From: CAZCBJ01 sp964496705
GTDB lineage: Bacteria; Chloroflexota; Anaerolineae; Anaerolineales; Anaerolineaceae
Direction: 5' to 3'
Assembly: GCA_964496705.1 (NCBI GenBank)
Contig: CAZCBJ010000157.1
Span: 1 to 9,470, forward strand
DNA length: 9,470 bases
In this document: positions 1-6,874 of the stretch, one piece after another
How positions within the stretch are numbered: position 1 is the first letter of the stretch
Layout: each line of letters starts with the position of its first letter
The notes under the pieces: model-generated
Told to the model about the DNA's origin: nothing
The model's input: the letters and a program-made list of their open reading frames with translations, nothing else
The model's database searches: none
Position numbers and translations under genes: made by a program

Positions 1-48
1 ACCGCGTTTGGGACGCGGGGGTCGGCGGTTCGAGTCCGCCCACCCCGA
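1..48 (+). tRNA. tRNA-Pro (anticodon UGG), 3' part; 5' end lies before the window
   Basis: The window opens inside the anticodon arm. Stem bases 2-6 (CCGCG) pair with 14-18 (CGCGG) around the loop TTTGGGA at 7-13, which puts anticodon TGG at 9-11. A 5-nt variable loop follows (19-23). The T arm is GGCGG (24-28), TTCGAGT (29-35), CCGCC (36-40). The 3' acceptor strand is CACCCCG (41-47) and the discriminator is A48. A CCA end is not encoded. The acceptor strand predicts a 5' half starting CGGGGTG, as is usual for proline tRNA. It should read proline CCN codons, chiefly CCA and CCG. Confidence 0.93.
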
Positions 49-56
49 CACAACCA

Positions 57-83
57 CCGCCGCCTGAACCAAACAGGCGGCGG
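57..83 (+). terminator. Strong GC hairpin after tRNA-Pro (possible terminator, no clear U-tract)
   Basis: CCGCCGCCTG at 57-66 pairs perfectly over 10 bp with CAGGCGGCGG at 74-83, leaving a 7-nt loop. It starts 8 nt after the mature tRNA end, where a tRNA terminator would be expected. The bases that follow (CCCAAAAATTCATTT) are not U-rich, so intrinsic termination would be inefficient. The hairpin could instead be a 3'-processing element or a partial terminator that lets transcription continue into the gene at 114. Confidence 0.45.
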
Positions 84-113
84 CCCAAAAATTCATTTGC
101 GGGACGATCCGAT

Positions 114-425
114 ATGGCGCGAAAATTTCATGGTGTGATCGAAGCCGTACGTTACGGCCCGGACGGGCAGGTGCAGATGGTACGCTTTTATGAACGGCGC
201 GGCGCCTCCTTTTCGGACCACATGTTGATGACCCGGGTTGAATTGATCAGCCGCTTGAAGGCCGGCAAGGTGTACCTCACCGGGCGGCGGGTGGAGCGAA
301 TGGCGAGCACCTTTGAGCTGAGCGGAGAAGTCAACCTGGCCGGGCAGGCGGGGAGCGAATGGCTGGTCAGCCGCCAGGCAACCGACGCCCGCCAGGACAA
401 TTTGAGCGGCGTGCCGCTCTTCTAG
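114..425 (+). CDS. Conserved-looking hypothetical protein, 103 aa
   Basis: I do not recognise a named family. The product is a small soluble protein with no signal peptide or membrane segment. It alternates short hydrophobic and charged stretches, which suggests beta structure in its first two thirds, and ends in a flexible tail finishing GVPLF. The ATG at 114 has a weak GGGA (101-104) nine bases upstream as the only ribosome-site candidate. No distinct promoter is visible between the tRNA hairpin and the start, so it may be read through from the tRNA. The gene ends 18 bp before the glycosyltransferase start on the same strand, so the two probably form an operon. Codon use resembles its neighbours and the frame is open throughout, which supports a real gene. 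Function is unknown. Confidence 0.7.
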   Translation: MARKFHGVIEAVRYGPDGQVQMVRFYERRGASFSDHMLMTRVELISRLKAGKVYLTGRRVERMASTFELSGEVNLAGQAGSEWLVSRQATDARQDNLSGVPLF

Positions 426-443
426 GCCAGGACGCAGATTTCC

Positions 444-1166
444 TTGTCCGATCCTTTCCTCTCCATCATCATCCCGGCCTACAACGAGGAAAAACGCATC
501 CTCGGGACGCTGGAGCAGGTGATTGCCTTCCTGTCGCAGCAAAACTACAGCTACGAGGTGCTGGTGGTGGAAAACGGCAGCAGCGACCGTACGCTGGCCA
601 TCACCCAGGAAATCGGGCGGCAGTACCCGTTCGTTCGCGCGCTGCACGAGGACGGGCGCGGCAAGGGGCTGGCGGTGCGGCGCGGCATGCTGGAAGCGCG
701 CGGCAACTACCGCTTCATTTGCGACGCAGACCTGTCGATGCCGATTGGCGAGGTGAACCGCTTTCTCCCCCCCGCAATGCTCGGTGTGGACATCGCCATC
801 GCCTCGCGCGAAGCGCCGGGGGCGGTGCGCTACAACGAACCGCAGTACCGCCACCTGACCGGGCGGCTGTTCAACCTGGTGGTCAATGTGCTGGCGCTGC
901 CCGGGCTGCGCGATACACAGTGCGGGTTCAAATGCTTTCGCGGCAAGGTGGCCGAGGAGATTTTCCCGCTGCAAACCACCAGGGGCTGGAGCTTCGACGT
1001 GGAGGTGCTGTTCATCGCCCGGCAGCGCGGCTACCGCATCGTTGAGGTGCCCATCCCGTGGTATTACAGCGCCGAATCCAAGGTGCGCATCTTTCGCGAC
1101 CTGAAACAGGTGGTGAGCGATCTGTTGAAAATCCGCTGGAACGCCTGGCGCGGCAAGTACGGGTGA
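444..1166 (+). CDS. GT2-family glycosyltransferase, dolichyl-phosphate beta-glucosyltransferase (Alg5)-like
   Basis: A GT-A fold family 2 glycosyltransferase of 240 aa. Visible motifs are the N-terminal IPAYNEE (residues 10-16) and ENGSSDRT (43-50) of the nucleotide-sugar pocket, GKG at 73-75, the metal-binding DAD (94-96) in the form DADLSMP typical of the Alg5/DPG-synthase branch, QCGFK (159-163), and RGWSFDVEVLF (180-190) near the catalytic acceptor site. Related enzymes move glucose or another sugar from a UDP- or GDP-sugar to a polyprenyl phosphate at the inner membrane face. The exact donor here is an inference. No transmembrane anchor is present, unlike eukaryotic Alg5. The start is TTG at 444, because no ATG or GTG is suitably placed and homology begins at once. 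A weak AGGA lies about 12 nt upstream. It is probably co-transcribed with the gene at 114. Its stop abuts the stop of the convergent ATP-grasp gene. Confidence 0.9.
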   Translation: MSDPFLSIIIPAYNEEKRILGTLEQVIAFLSQQNYSYEVLVVENGSSDRTLAITQEIGRQYPFVRALHEDGRGKGLAVRRGMLEARGNYRFICDADLSMPIGEVNRFLPPAMLGVDIAIASREAPGAVRYNEPQYRHLTGRLFNLVVNVLALPGLRDTQCGFKCFRGKVAEEIFPLQTTRGWSFDVEVLFIARQRGYRIVEVPIPWYYSAESKVRIFRDLKQVVSDLLKIRWNAWRGKYG

Positions 1167-3512
1167 TCAGGACTCGGGCGGCGCGGTTTCGGCTTCCACG
1201 AAGGCCACTGCCAGTCCTTTTTCGTCGTTCATGATGATTTTGAGATGAGCGCCGGGCAGGTAATCGGCGACGCGGATCAGGCGCAGACAGGACTGCATCT
1301 TTTCGTCCGCCGCGATAAAATCGGTCAGGCGGTTGGGCATTTGGTAGAAGAAGCGGTGGTTAAAGACCGATTGGCGGTCATCAAGCGGCACCGCCAGAGG
1401 GTAGATCTGCGATTCGAGCAAATCCTGGAAGAAATGGGTTCCCAGCGAAGGCTCAGGCGCCAACCCCACCCCCGCGCCGGAAAGTTCGATCAGCGCGCGG
1501 GTGTGGTAGATGGAGCCGAAATCAATCGGCACGCCCAGGTCGGGATTGGTGGAACCCCAGCGTCCCGGCCCGACGCAGATGAAGGATTGCCCGGCGAGCG
1601 CGTTGTTGAGTTTGCCGATGGCGCGCACCAGTTCGCGCCGGTCGTTGTCGCTCGGCAGGGCATAATAGCCCTCGTGGGGGACAAAGACCACGTAATCCAC
1701 GCGGTCGATATGCCCCTGGGGCACCACGAAACCGGTGCGGAACACCACCTGGTCGGCATCCAGGTCAGCCGGGATGGGTACCCGCTCGGTGGTGACCAGA
1801 TGGCTCTGCGGGCGGCACTGCAGCACGGCAAACTCGATCTTGAGCCGGCCGCTCTCCGGTTGCTTGATCTCAAATGCGAACTCGAGGTCGACCGGGGAAT
1901 GATAGCTTCGTTCGAGGATGGCGAGCATCTCGCTCATACAGCGCGCGAAGGTGGTTCGGCGCAGCAGCTCATCGAAGGTCAGCACCAGCGATTGCGGCTC
2001 CCCGCCGAGGACGGAGGAGCGCAGCGAAACGAAGTAACCGTCCTCATGCATCTGCGCCAGGTAGCGCAGCGGCGGGTAACTTGCGGTCAGCACCTCGTGA
2101 ATGGGTAGCGTCTCGAAAGTGTTGCTTTCCAGGTCAATCAGGTCAACGAACTGCTGGGAATAGCGGCGGATGGATTTGGGGTCGGTGGAGGGGCGCAGCA
2201 GGGGATGACTGAGCGCCACCAGGCGGGGATAATCATTGCCCACACGGTCCACGGCGCGCGTGCCCAGCCCCCACACCAGACGCACAAACCCGTCCTCGCG
2301 GCGGATCTGCGGCGCCCAACGATACAGGTTGCGGCTGAAGGCCACCCCGGCGGCATGCGGCAGGTAGTAACGTCCGAAACGCTCGCCTTCCACGATCTGG
2401 ATGAGCAGCGCCATGCGCTCGTCATAATCCTGCAGGCCCTTCGAGCGACGGTAGAGCAACGCGGTGGGGTTGAGCGTGCTGGCATAGATGCGCGCGATGG
2501 CATTGGTCAGCGCTTTGAGGTTCTGCTCGGGGCTGCCCTGGTTGGGCAGGAAGATGCTATCATACTTGCCGGCGAAGGAGGTGCCAAAATTATCCTCCAA
2601 AAGGCTGGATGAGCGCACAATCAGCGGACGTCCGCCGACATTCAACAGCAGAAGCTGGAGCTTCTCAACGATTTCAGGAGAGAACTCGCCCGCCAGATAA
2701 TCCTCGATGATGTGCGGGAAGTCGGCGCGCATCTCCTCTTCAGTTTTATATTTCTGGTCGTTCCAATGCACCAGGTTGTTGAGCGCCATGAAGGAGTACA
2801 TCTCGTCCGAGCCAACGAAATAGGACTCGGGCAGCCGCAGACAGCCCCTGAGCTGCTCGTCGGCCAACGTCTGCAAGACGCGGTAAGCCAGCAGCATGCC
2901 CGCCGCCTTGCCGCCGATACGCCCGGCGCCGATGCGGCGCATGCGGATCTCGGACAGATCGGCGATGGTGAACCATTCTTTGGCAATGTTGATGTAGCGC
3001 AACTGGTCGCTGATCATGGTGCGGATCAGCACCACCTTGGTCTCCTGAAGGCGGGCTTCATAACGCGCGCGCTCGGACTGGGGCATGCGCTCAATGGTCA
3101 TGGCCTGCTCGAGGACCAGTTCCATGGGCGCCAGCTCGGGATTGATGGAGAGCATCAGCTCGCGCAGGTTGACTCCGCGCTCGCTGAGCACCTCGGAGAC
3201 CATGTTCTGGAAAATCTCGAAGGAAAGGTGCTGGCTGAAAAGCAGGTCGGTCAGGTGGTCGCGGATGCGCGCCACGCGCAGATCCCAGATTTCGGCGGAT
3301 TCATCACCGTAGGGGTTGCTCAAACCCTCCTGCGACTGGGAGCGGATGGCCTCGCGGCGCACTTCTGCCTCGAGGTCAGGCTGGGAGATGATGCCGCGCT
3401 CAAACAGCTCCTTGCGCATGCGCGCGCGGATACGGCTGTTCAGGATGGGATACTGACCGAGGGTCAAGATGATGCTGAGCAGCTGATCGGAAGGGGCAGG
3501 CGTGAAAGACAA
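1167..3512 (-). CDS. PEP/pyruvate-binding (PPDK N-terminal ATP-grasp) domain protein, 781 aa, no phosphohistidine domain
   Basis: The central part matches the ATP-grasp nucleotide-binding domain of PEP synthase and pyruvate phosphate dikinase: glycine-rich RIGGKAAGM (198-206), VRSSS (299-303) followed by ED (306-307) and SFAG (312-315), WGLG (414-417), VDLEFAFE (541-548), and LQCRPQ (564-569), the counterpart of LQxRP in PEP synthase. Residues 1-190 form a helical, charged extension. A C-terminal domain of about 200 residues carries GPGRWGS (648-654) and ends in a basic/acidic mix. The swivelling phosphohistidine domain and the PEP-binding barrel are both absent, so the full dikinase reaction is not expected. 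A role as a phosphotransferase or regulatory ATP-dependent enzyme is inference. The start is TTG at 3512, 10 nt after the dnaN stop and without a good Shine-Dalgarno, so expression probably depends on the dnaN transcript. The next in-frame Met is residue 32. Confidence 0.86.
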   Translation of the reverse strand: MSFTPAPSDQLLSIILTLGQYPILNSRIRARMRKELFERGIISQPDLEAEVRREAIRSQSQEGLSNPYGDESAEIWDLRVARIRDHLTDLLFSQHLSFEIFQNMVSEVLSERGVNLRELMLSINPELAPMELVLEQAMTIERMPQSERARYEARLQETKVVLIRTMISDQLRYINIAKEWFTIADLSEIRMRRIGAGRIGGKAAGMLLAYRVLQTLADEQLRGCLRLPESYFVGSDEMYSFMALNNLVHWNDQKYKTEEEMRADFPHIIEDYLAGEFSPEIVEKLQLLLLNVGGRPLIVRSSSLLEDNFGTSFAGKYDSIFLPNQGSPEQNLKALTNAIARIYASTLNPTALLYRRSKGLQDYDERMALLIQIVEGERFGRYYLPHAAGVAFSRNLYRWAPQIRREDGFVRLVWGLGTRAVDRVGNDYPRLVALSHPLLRPSTDPKSIRRYSQQFVDLIDLESNTFETLPIHEVLTASYPPLRYLAQMHEDGYFVSLRSSVLGGEPQSLVLTFDELLRRTTFARCMSEMLAILERSYHSPVDLEFAFEIKQPESGRLKIEFAVLQCRPQSHLVTTERVPIPADLDADQVVFRTGFVVPQGHIDRVDYVVFVPHEGYYALPSDNDRRELVRAIGKLNNALAGQSFICVGPGRWGSTNPDLGVPIDFGSIYHTRALIELSGAGVGLAPEPSLGTHFFQDLLESQIYPLAVPLDDRQSVFNHRFFYQMPNRLTDFIAADEKMQSCLRLIRVADYLPGAHLKIIMNDEKGLAVAFVEAETAPPES

Positions 3513-3522
3513 GGCGGGCGGA

Positions 3523-4650
3523 TTACCCCAGATGCATGGGCATGATCACATGCAGGAACGAGTCCTCACCCACCGGGCGGATCAGCGCCGGGGTGTTGTT
3601 CTGGTTGGTTTCCAACATCACATTGGGGGTCTTGATCACGTCCAGCACCTCACGCAGGAAACGCACGTTGAAGGCGATCAACAGACCCGGACCGCTGACG
3701 CTGGCGTCCACCTTGATCTCGCTGAAGCCAGTCTCCTCAGAGGTGGCGGAAATCTCCACCTCGCCGGGGGCGTCGCCGCCGGGCTGGATGTTGAGCTTGA
3801 CCACGTTGTTGCCCTCACGGGCGATGATCTCAGCCTGCTTGCAGGCTTTGAGGAAGCTGGAGGTGGTCAGAATGGTCTGCGTCTTCAGAGAGCGCGGGAT
3901 GATGGCCTTGAAATCAGGGAAATTGCCCTCGATCAACAGTGAAGCCACCTCCACATCCTCCAGGTGGAAGATGACCTGGTTGCGGCCCTTGGGCATGACC
4001 ATGATGACCGATTTTTCGCCGTCTGAAGCCACACGGGCCAACTCGGTGAGGGCGCGGGCGGGGATGATGGCGGTCATGGGAACGCTGACCGGGTTGGAGA
4101 TGATCGCCTTGCGCACCGAAATGCGGTAGCCGTCGGTGGCGGCGAGAGTGATCTCCTCGCCGTTGACGCTGACCGACACGCCGTGAAGGGTGGGGCGGGC
4201 TTCATCTGACGAAGCGGCGAATGCCACCTGCTGGATCATCTCTTTGAAATCAGCCACATTCAACGCAATGCCGGTCTCGAGGTCTGGCACTGGGACGGGG
4301 GGAAATTCCTGGGCGTCGATGCCCTTGATGTCAGTGCTGGAGGCGCCGCAGCGCACATTGAGCGTCTGGGTTTTCAGGTTGAGGGTCAGGGTGACCGTAT
4401 CCGCAGGCAGGGTGTTGACCAGGTCAGCAAAGGTGCGCACCGGGACGGTGACGGCGCCTTCCTCGGCGATCTGCGCGCCAATCCAACAGGTGATGCCCAA
4501 GTCGAGGTTGGTGCCGGAAAGGCGCAAGCGGCCTTCATCCGTGGTCACCAGCACGTTGCCCAAAACGGGTAGCGTATTGCGAGGATTGACAGCCCGCGAA
4601 ACCAGGCTGAGGCCATGCGACAGATGAGCTTGCGAGACGGATACTTTCAT
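3523..4650 (-). CDS. dnaN: DNA polymerase III beta subunit (sliding clamp)
   Basis: A 375-aa clamp, close to the 366 aa of E. coli DnaN. It dimerises into a ring on DNA and tethers polymerase III and other clamp-binding proteins. Family signatures are the N-terminal VSRAVNPRNTLPVLGNVLV segment (17-35), ATDGYR (171-176), GNFPDF followed by IIP (242-252), and the C-terminal IMPMHL (369-374), equivalent to the MPMRL end that forms part of the peptide-binding pocket. One glycine follows the usual last residue. The ATG at 4650 is preceded by AGAGGG (4657-4662), a good Shine-Dalgarno, and by a strong promoter. Neither dnaA nor an origin lies next to it here. Its only close downstream neighbour is the ATP-grasp gene, 10 nt away. 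Confidence 0.97.
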   Translation of the reverse strand: MKVSVSQAHLSHGLSLVSRAVNPRNTLPVLGNVLVTTDEGRLRLSGTNLDLGITCWIGAQIAEEGAVTVPVRTFADLVNTLPADTVTLTLNLKTQTLNVRCGASSTDIKGIDAQEFPPVPVPDLETGIALNVADFKEMIQQVAFAASSDEARPTLHGVSVSVNGEEITLAATDGYRISVRKAIISNPVSVPMTAIIPARALTELARVASDGEKSVIMVMPKGRNQVIFHLEDVEVASLLIEGNFPDFKAIIPRSLKTQTILTTSSFLKACKQAEIIAREGNNVVKLNIQPGGDAPGEVEISATSEETGFSEIKVDASVSGPGLLIAFNVRFLREVLDVIKTPNVMLETNQNNTPALIRPVGEDSFLHVIMPMHLG

Positions 4651-4705
4651 CGGCGACCCTCTAGAGTTGAAATTGGCAATGATGAAACGGACTGATAGTG
4701 GCTAA

Positions 4706-4733
4706 ATTATACATCGAATTGGCAGAATTCCAA
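4706..4733 (-). promoter_or_regulatory. Sigma-70-type promoter for dnaN
   Basis: On the minus strand, TTGGAA (4728-4733) lies 16 bp upstream of a perfect TATAAT (4706-4711). Transcription would start near 4699, giving a leader of about 50 nt that contains the dnaN Shine-Dalgarno. The -35 box matches 4 of 6 consensus bases. No convincing DnaA box is seen. Confidence 0.75.
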
Positions 4734-4780
4734 GACAAATGTCCGCCCCCGCTGAAACGGCGCCGTCCTCAAGGCAGTTT

Positions 4781-5011
4781 TCAGCCTTTTAGATGCGCGC
4801 CTTTTTTCCCTGAGCTGTCTTTGCGCCAACGACCGGGGCGGATGGCGATGACCAGGAAGGGGCCGAGCAGCGGCAGCAGCACCGCCAACAGCCCCCAGCC
4901 GAATAATGCCCAGCCGGAAAGGCGGCGCTGGCGCAGGTAGTTCAACGCCAAAAGCGCCATGGCAGCCGCCGCCAGGATGAGCAATATGCGAATGATCTCG
5001 GCGGGGGTCAT
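4781..5011 (-). CDS. Small two-helix membrane protein, PLD-nuclease N-terminal-like, 76 aa
   Basis: The first hydrophobic helix spans about residues 5-25. A short basic loop (LRQRR, about 26-30) follows, then a second helix (about 33-56) containing LLPLLGPFLV, and a basic tail (RPGRWRKDSSGKK). The arrangement and the LLGPFLVIAIRPGR stretch resemble the short PLDc_N-type membrane domain that occurs alone or ahead of cardiolipin synthases. This is a resemblance judged by eye only. The positive loop and positive tail suggest that both face the cytoplasm only if the protein is not a simple hairpin, so topology is left open. No Shine-Dalgarno precedes the ATG. A promoter -10 box ends six bases before it, which predicts a leaderless mRNA. 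The gene sits between dnaN and the MFS gene, with separate promoters. A role in membrane or lipid metabolism is speculative. Confidence 0.75.
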   Translation of the reverse strand: MTPAEIIRILLILAAAAMALLALNYLRQRRLSGWALFGWGLLAVLLPLLGPFLVIAIRPGRWRKDSSGKKGAHLKG

Positions 5012-5017
5012 GTTCTG

Positions 5018-5046
5018 ATTGTACGAAGGAATTGCCCTTCGCGCAA
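5018..5046 (-). promoter_or_regulatory. Promoter giving a leaderless mRNA for the 76-aa membrane protein
   Basis: On the minus strand, TTGCGC (5041-5046) and TACAAT (5018-5023) are separated by exactly 17 bp (5024-5040). Six bases (CAGAAC) then lead to the ATG, so the usual start distance of seven bases after the -10 falls on the A of the start codon at 5011. There is no room for a ribosome binding site. Confidence 0.65.
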
Positions 5047-5101
5047 GAGCAGACGAAGAAACCCGGATGGGGCGCGCGGTTGGCTGGAAAGGCTCGGACG
5101 C

Positions 5102-6349
5102 CTAACCTTTTGCAGCCTGCACACGCGGCAACCAAAACGCCATCAGCAGCGCGGCGATCAGCGCCAATGTTCCGCCGAACAAAAAGGGAGCCGAGGGTCC
5201 GAAGCCCGGCCAGGCGCCCATTCCCTCCCAGAGCAGACCGGCGATGAACGAAGCCGGAAAAGCCAGGAAACCGATGATGGCGTTGTATGTGCCGTAGGCT
5301 GTGCCGCGCAGCTCCTCCGGCACCAGGTCGGCCACCAGAGCGTTGGCTGTGCCATAGGCCATGCCGTAATACAGCCCGTAGACCACATACAGCGCCCAAA
5401 CCTGCCAGGCCGAGCGGGCAAAGGCGAAGCCCAAGTAAATGGCGGCATACACCAGCCAGCCGCCGATGATCAAGCGCCGCCGGCCGATGCGGTCGGAAAG
5501 CGAACCGGCCGGGGTGGCCACCAGCGCATAGATCAGGTTGAACATGGCCAGCATGATCAGGATGCCAGTCACCGAAATGCCCAGGTTTTGGGCGCGCAGC
5601 ACCAGGAAAGCGTCCGAAGAATTGCCCAGGGTGAAGATGCCCACGGTCACCAGAAAGGCGAGGAAAGGCTTGCCCATGCCGCGCAGAGAGAAGCGCGGCG
5701 CGGCGCGGCGACCCTGGACGGGGACATCTTTGGCGCCGATCGCCAGGGACAGCACAGCCAGCAGCGCCGGCAGCAGGCTGATCAACACCACACTCTGGAA
5801 GGTGGATTTTGAAAGCGCCAGCGTGCTTTTCTGGGCCAGCCAGACGACCAGCACCGCAATCAGGATGCCAAGCATGGCGCCGGCGGTATCCATGGCGCGG
5901 TGAAAGCCGAACGCCAATCCGCGCGTCTCTTTGGTCACCGAATCGGCCACCAGCGCATCGCGCGGCGCGGTGCGGATGCCTTTGCCCATCCGGTCGGTCC
6001 AGCGCACGCCGGCCACCACCCCCCAACTGTTGGCGAAAAAAAAGAAAGGTTTGGTCAGCGCGGACAATGCGTACCCGAGCACTGCCAGCCATTTGCGCCC
6101 GCCCACTCTGTCCGATAGCCAGCCCGAGAACAGCTTGAGAATGCTGGCGGTGGCTTCGGCAAAGCCTTCGATCAGACCGATGATGTTGGTCTTAACTCCC
6201 AGCACATTGGCCAAAAACAGGGGCAGGATGTTGAGCACCATCTCGCTCGATACATCCATGAAAAAGCTGGTCAACCCGACCGCCCACACATTGCGCGGCA
6301 GGTCGCGTACCGATGGACGTTGGCTGGAAGAAGAAACTGTAGGTTTCAT
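5102..6349 (-). CDS. Major facilitator superfamily transporter, 415 aa
   Basis: A 12-helix-type MFS protein of typical length. The cytoplasmic loop signature of MFS appears twice, as GWLSDRVGGRK (76-86) after helix 2 and GSLSDRIGRRR (282-291) after helix 8, showing both six-helix halves. A distinctive DRMGKGIRTAPRDALVADS (119-137) marks a bacterial MFS subgroup whose members are mostly annotated only as MFS permeases, some as drug or sugar-phosphate exporters. The substrate cannot be told from sequence. The N terminus is a short soluble serine-rich stretch. The ATG at 6349 sits 11 nt after a TATAAT, so the mRNA is nearly leaderless and has no Shine-Dalgarno. The stop lies 90 bp before the 76-aa gene on the same strand. 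No intrinsic terminator is evident between them. Confidence 0.92.
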   Translation of the reverse strand: MKPTVSSSSQRPSVRDLPRNVWAVGLTSFFMDVSSEMVLNILPLFLANVLGVKTNIIGLIEGFAEATASILKLFSGWLSDRVGGRKWLAVLGYALSALTKPFFFFANSWGVVAGVRWTDRMGKGIRTAPRDALVADSVTKETRGLAFGFHRAMDTAGAMLGILIAVLVVWLAQKSTLALSKSTFQSVVLISLLPALLAVLSLAIGAKDVPVQGRRAAPRFSLRGMGKPFLAFLVTVGIFTLGNSSDAFLVLRAQNLGISVTGILIMLAMFNLIYALVATPAGSLSDRIGRRRLIIGGWLVYAAIYLGFAFARSAWQVWALYVVYGLYYGMAYGTANALVADLVPEELRGTAYGTYNAIIGFLAFPASFIAGLLWEGMGAWPGFGPSAPFLFGGTLALIAALLMAFWLPRVQAAKG

Positions 6350-6360
6350 GTCAAGGGGGG

Positions 6361-6389
6361 ATTATAGAACTTAAACTTTCTTTTGTTAA
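6361..6389 (-). promoter_or_regulatory. Promoter of the MFS gene, very short leader
   Basis: On the minus strand, TTAACA (6384-6389, 5 of 6 consensus) lies 17 bp upstream of TATAAT (6361-6366). Eleven bases separate the -10 from the ATG, so a start seven to ten bases after the box leaves a leader of about one to five nucleotides. Confidence 0.78.
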
Positions 6390-6445
6390 TAGCTTGATTG
6401 AAAAGTCAGGCCATTTTCCTTCACCCTTGATCGGATGGCTGACTG

Positions 6446-6670
6446 CTATTTGCCCAGCACCGTTTCGACCACCACCTGCACAAATCGCTCTGATTCCGAG
6501 ACCCAGGACGTATGCCCGGAATGCTCGAAATAGACGATCTGTTTGTGAGGCGCATCCAGGATGGCGGCATATTGCTCGGTCAGGCTGACCGGGGCATGGA
6601 TGTCATGCCGCCCGATCAGGAAGTAAACCGGCGCCTCCAGATGGGTCGCCTGGGTGCGGAAATCCACATC
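6446..6670 (-). pseudogene. 3' remnant of an alpha/beta-fold hydrolase gene
   Basis: About 74 codons on the minus strand, beginning near 6670 and ending with TAG at 6446-6448, read as the C-terminal third of an alpha/beta hydrolase. They contain the strand-and-acid motif VYFLIGRHD followed by the region that ends at the catalytic histidine in FEHSGHT. The Asp and His of the catalytic triad are therefore present. The oxyanion HG loop, the nucleophile elbow GxSxG and the rest of the fold are missing. The open frame continues upstream to an ATG at 6772, but those 34 residues do not resemble a hydrolase and overlap the kinase promoter. I read this as a 5'-truncated, probably inactive gene. No start codon, promoter or Shine-Dalgarno suits an independent short protein. 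Confidence 0.72.
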
Positions 6671-6756
6671 TTGGCCAGCCTTTTTCGCCCACCCGGCTGA
6701 TTGACGCCCTGACCAGGGCTGCCGCTTTTCCGGGCTGGAGAAACAAGAAAAGTGAC

Positions 6757-6785
6757 TTACCAGCGCAACCAATCTCTGTTAAAAT
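6757..6785 (+). promoter_or_regulatory. Extended -10 promoter for the FGGY kinase
   Basis: TTACCA (6757-6762) and TAAAAT (6780-6785) are spaced 17 bp apart. TG at 6777-6778, followed by one base, makes an extended -10. The expected start near 6792 gives a leader of about 83 nt. This region overlaps the upstream end of the open frame containing the hydrolase remnant. A short imperfect inverted repeat (CTGCC / GGCAG, about 6805-6822) in the leader is too weak to call an operator. Confidence 0.6.
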
Positions 6786-6874
6786 GTGCCCAGAGGCTGC
6801 TCGGCTGCCATAACGCCGGCAGACTTGCACGATCCCCAATCGAACAATCCAGGTGAATAGAAGGAAGGAACTGT

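Noticed and set aside
1245..2108. Plus-strand open frame of 287 codons antisense to the ATP-grasp gene
   Set aside because: No recognisable motifs, and the minus strand carries clear PEP-synthase-type motifs throughout.
4701..4725. Possible DnaA box near the dnaN promoter
   Set aside because: The nearest match (TTATACATC) differs from TTATCCACA at key positions, and no cluster or AT-rich unwinding region is present, so there is no origin here.
4754..4770. Palindrome ACGGCGCCGT between the 76-aa gene and dnaN, considered as terminator or operator
   Set aside because: A ten-base self-complementary run has no loop and no U-tract, and is expected often in GC-rich DNA.
4707..6092. Long minus-strand open frame of 461 codons
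   Set aside because: It overlaps the MFS gene and the 76-aa gene in another frame. Its translation is rich in Gly, Arg and Ala without domains or hydrophobic segments, as expected of a GC-rich shadow frame.
6805..6822. Inverted repeat in the kinase leader, considered as a repressor operator
   Set aside because: Only five base pairs with an eight-base loop; no stronger than chance.
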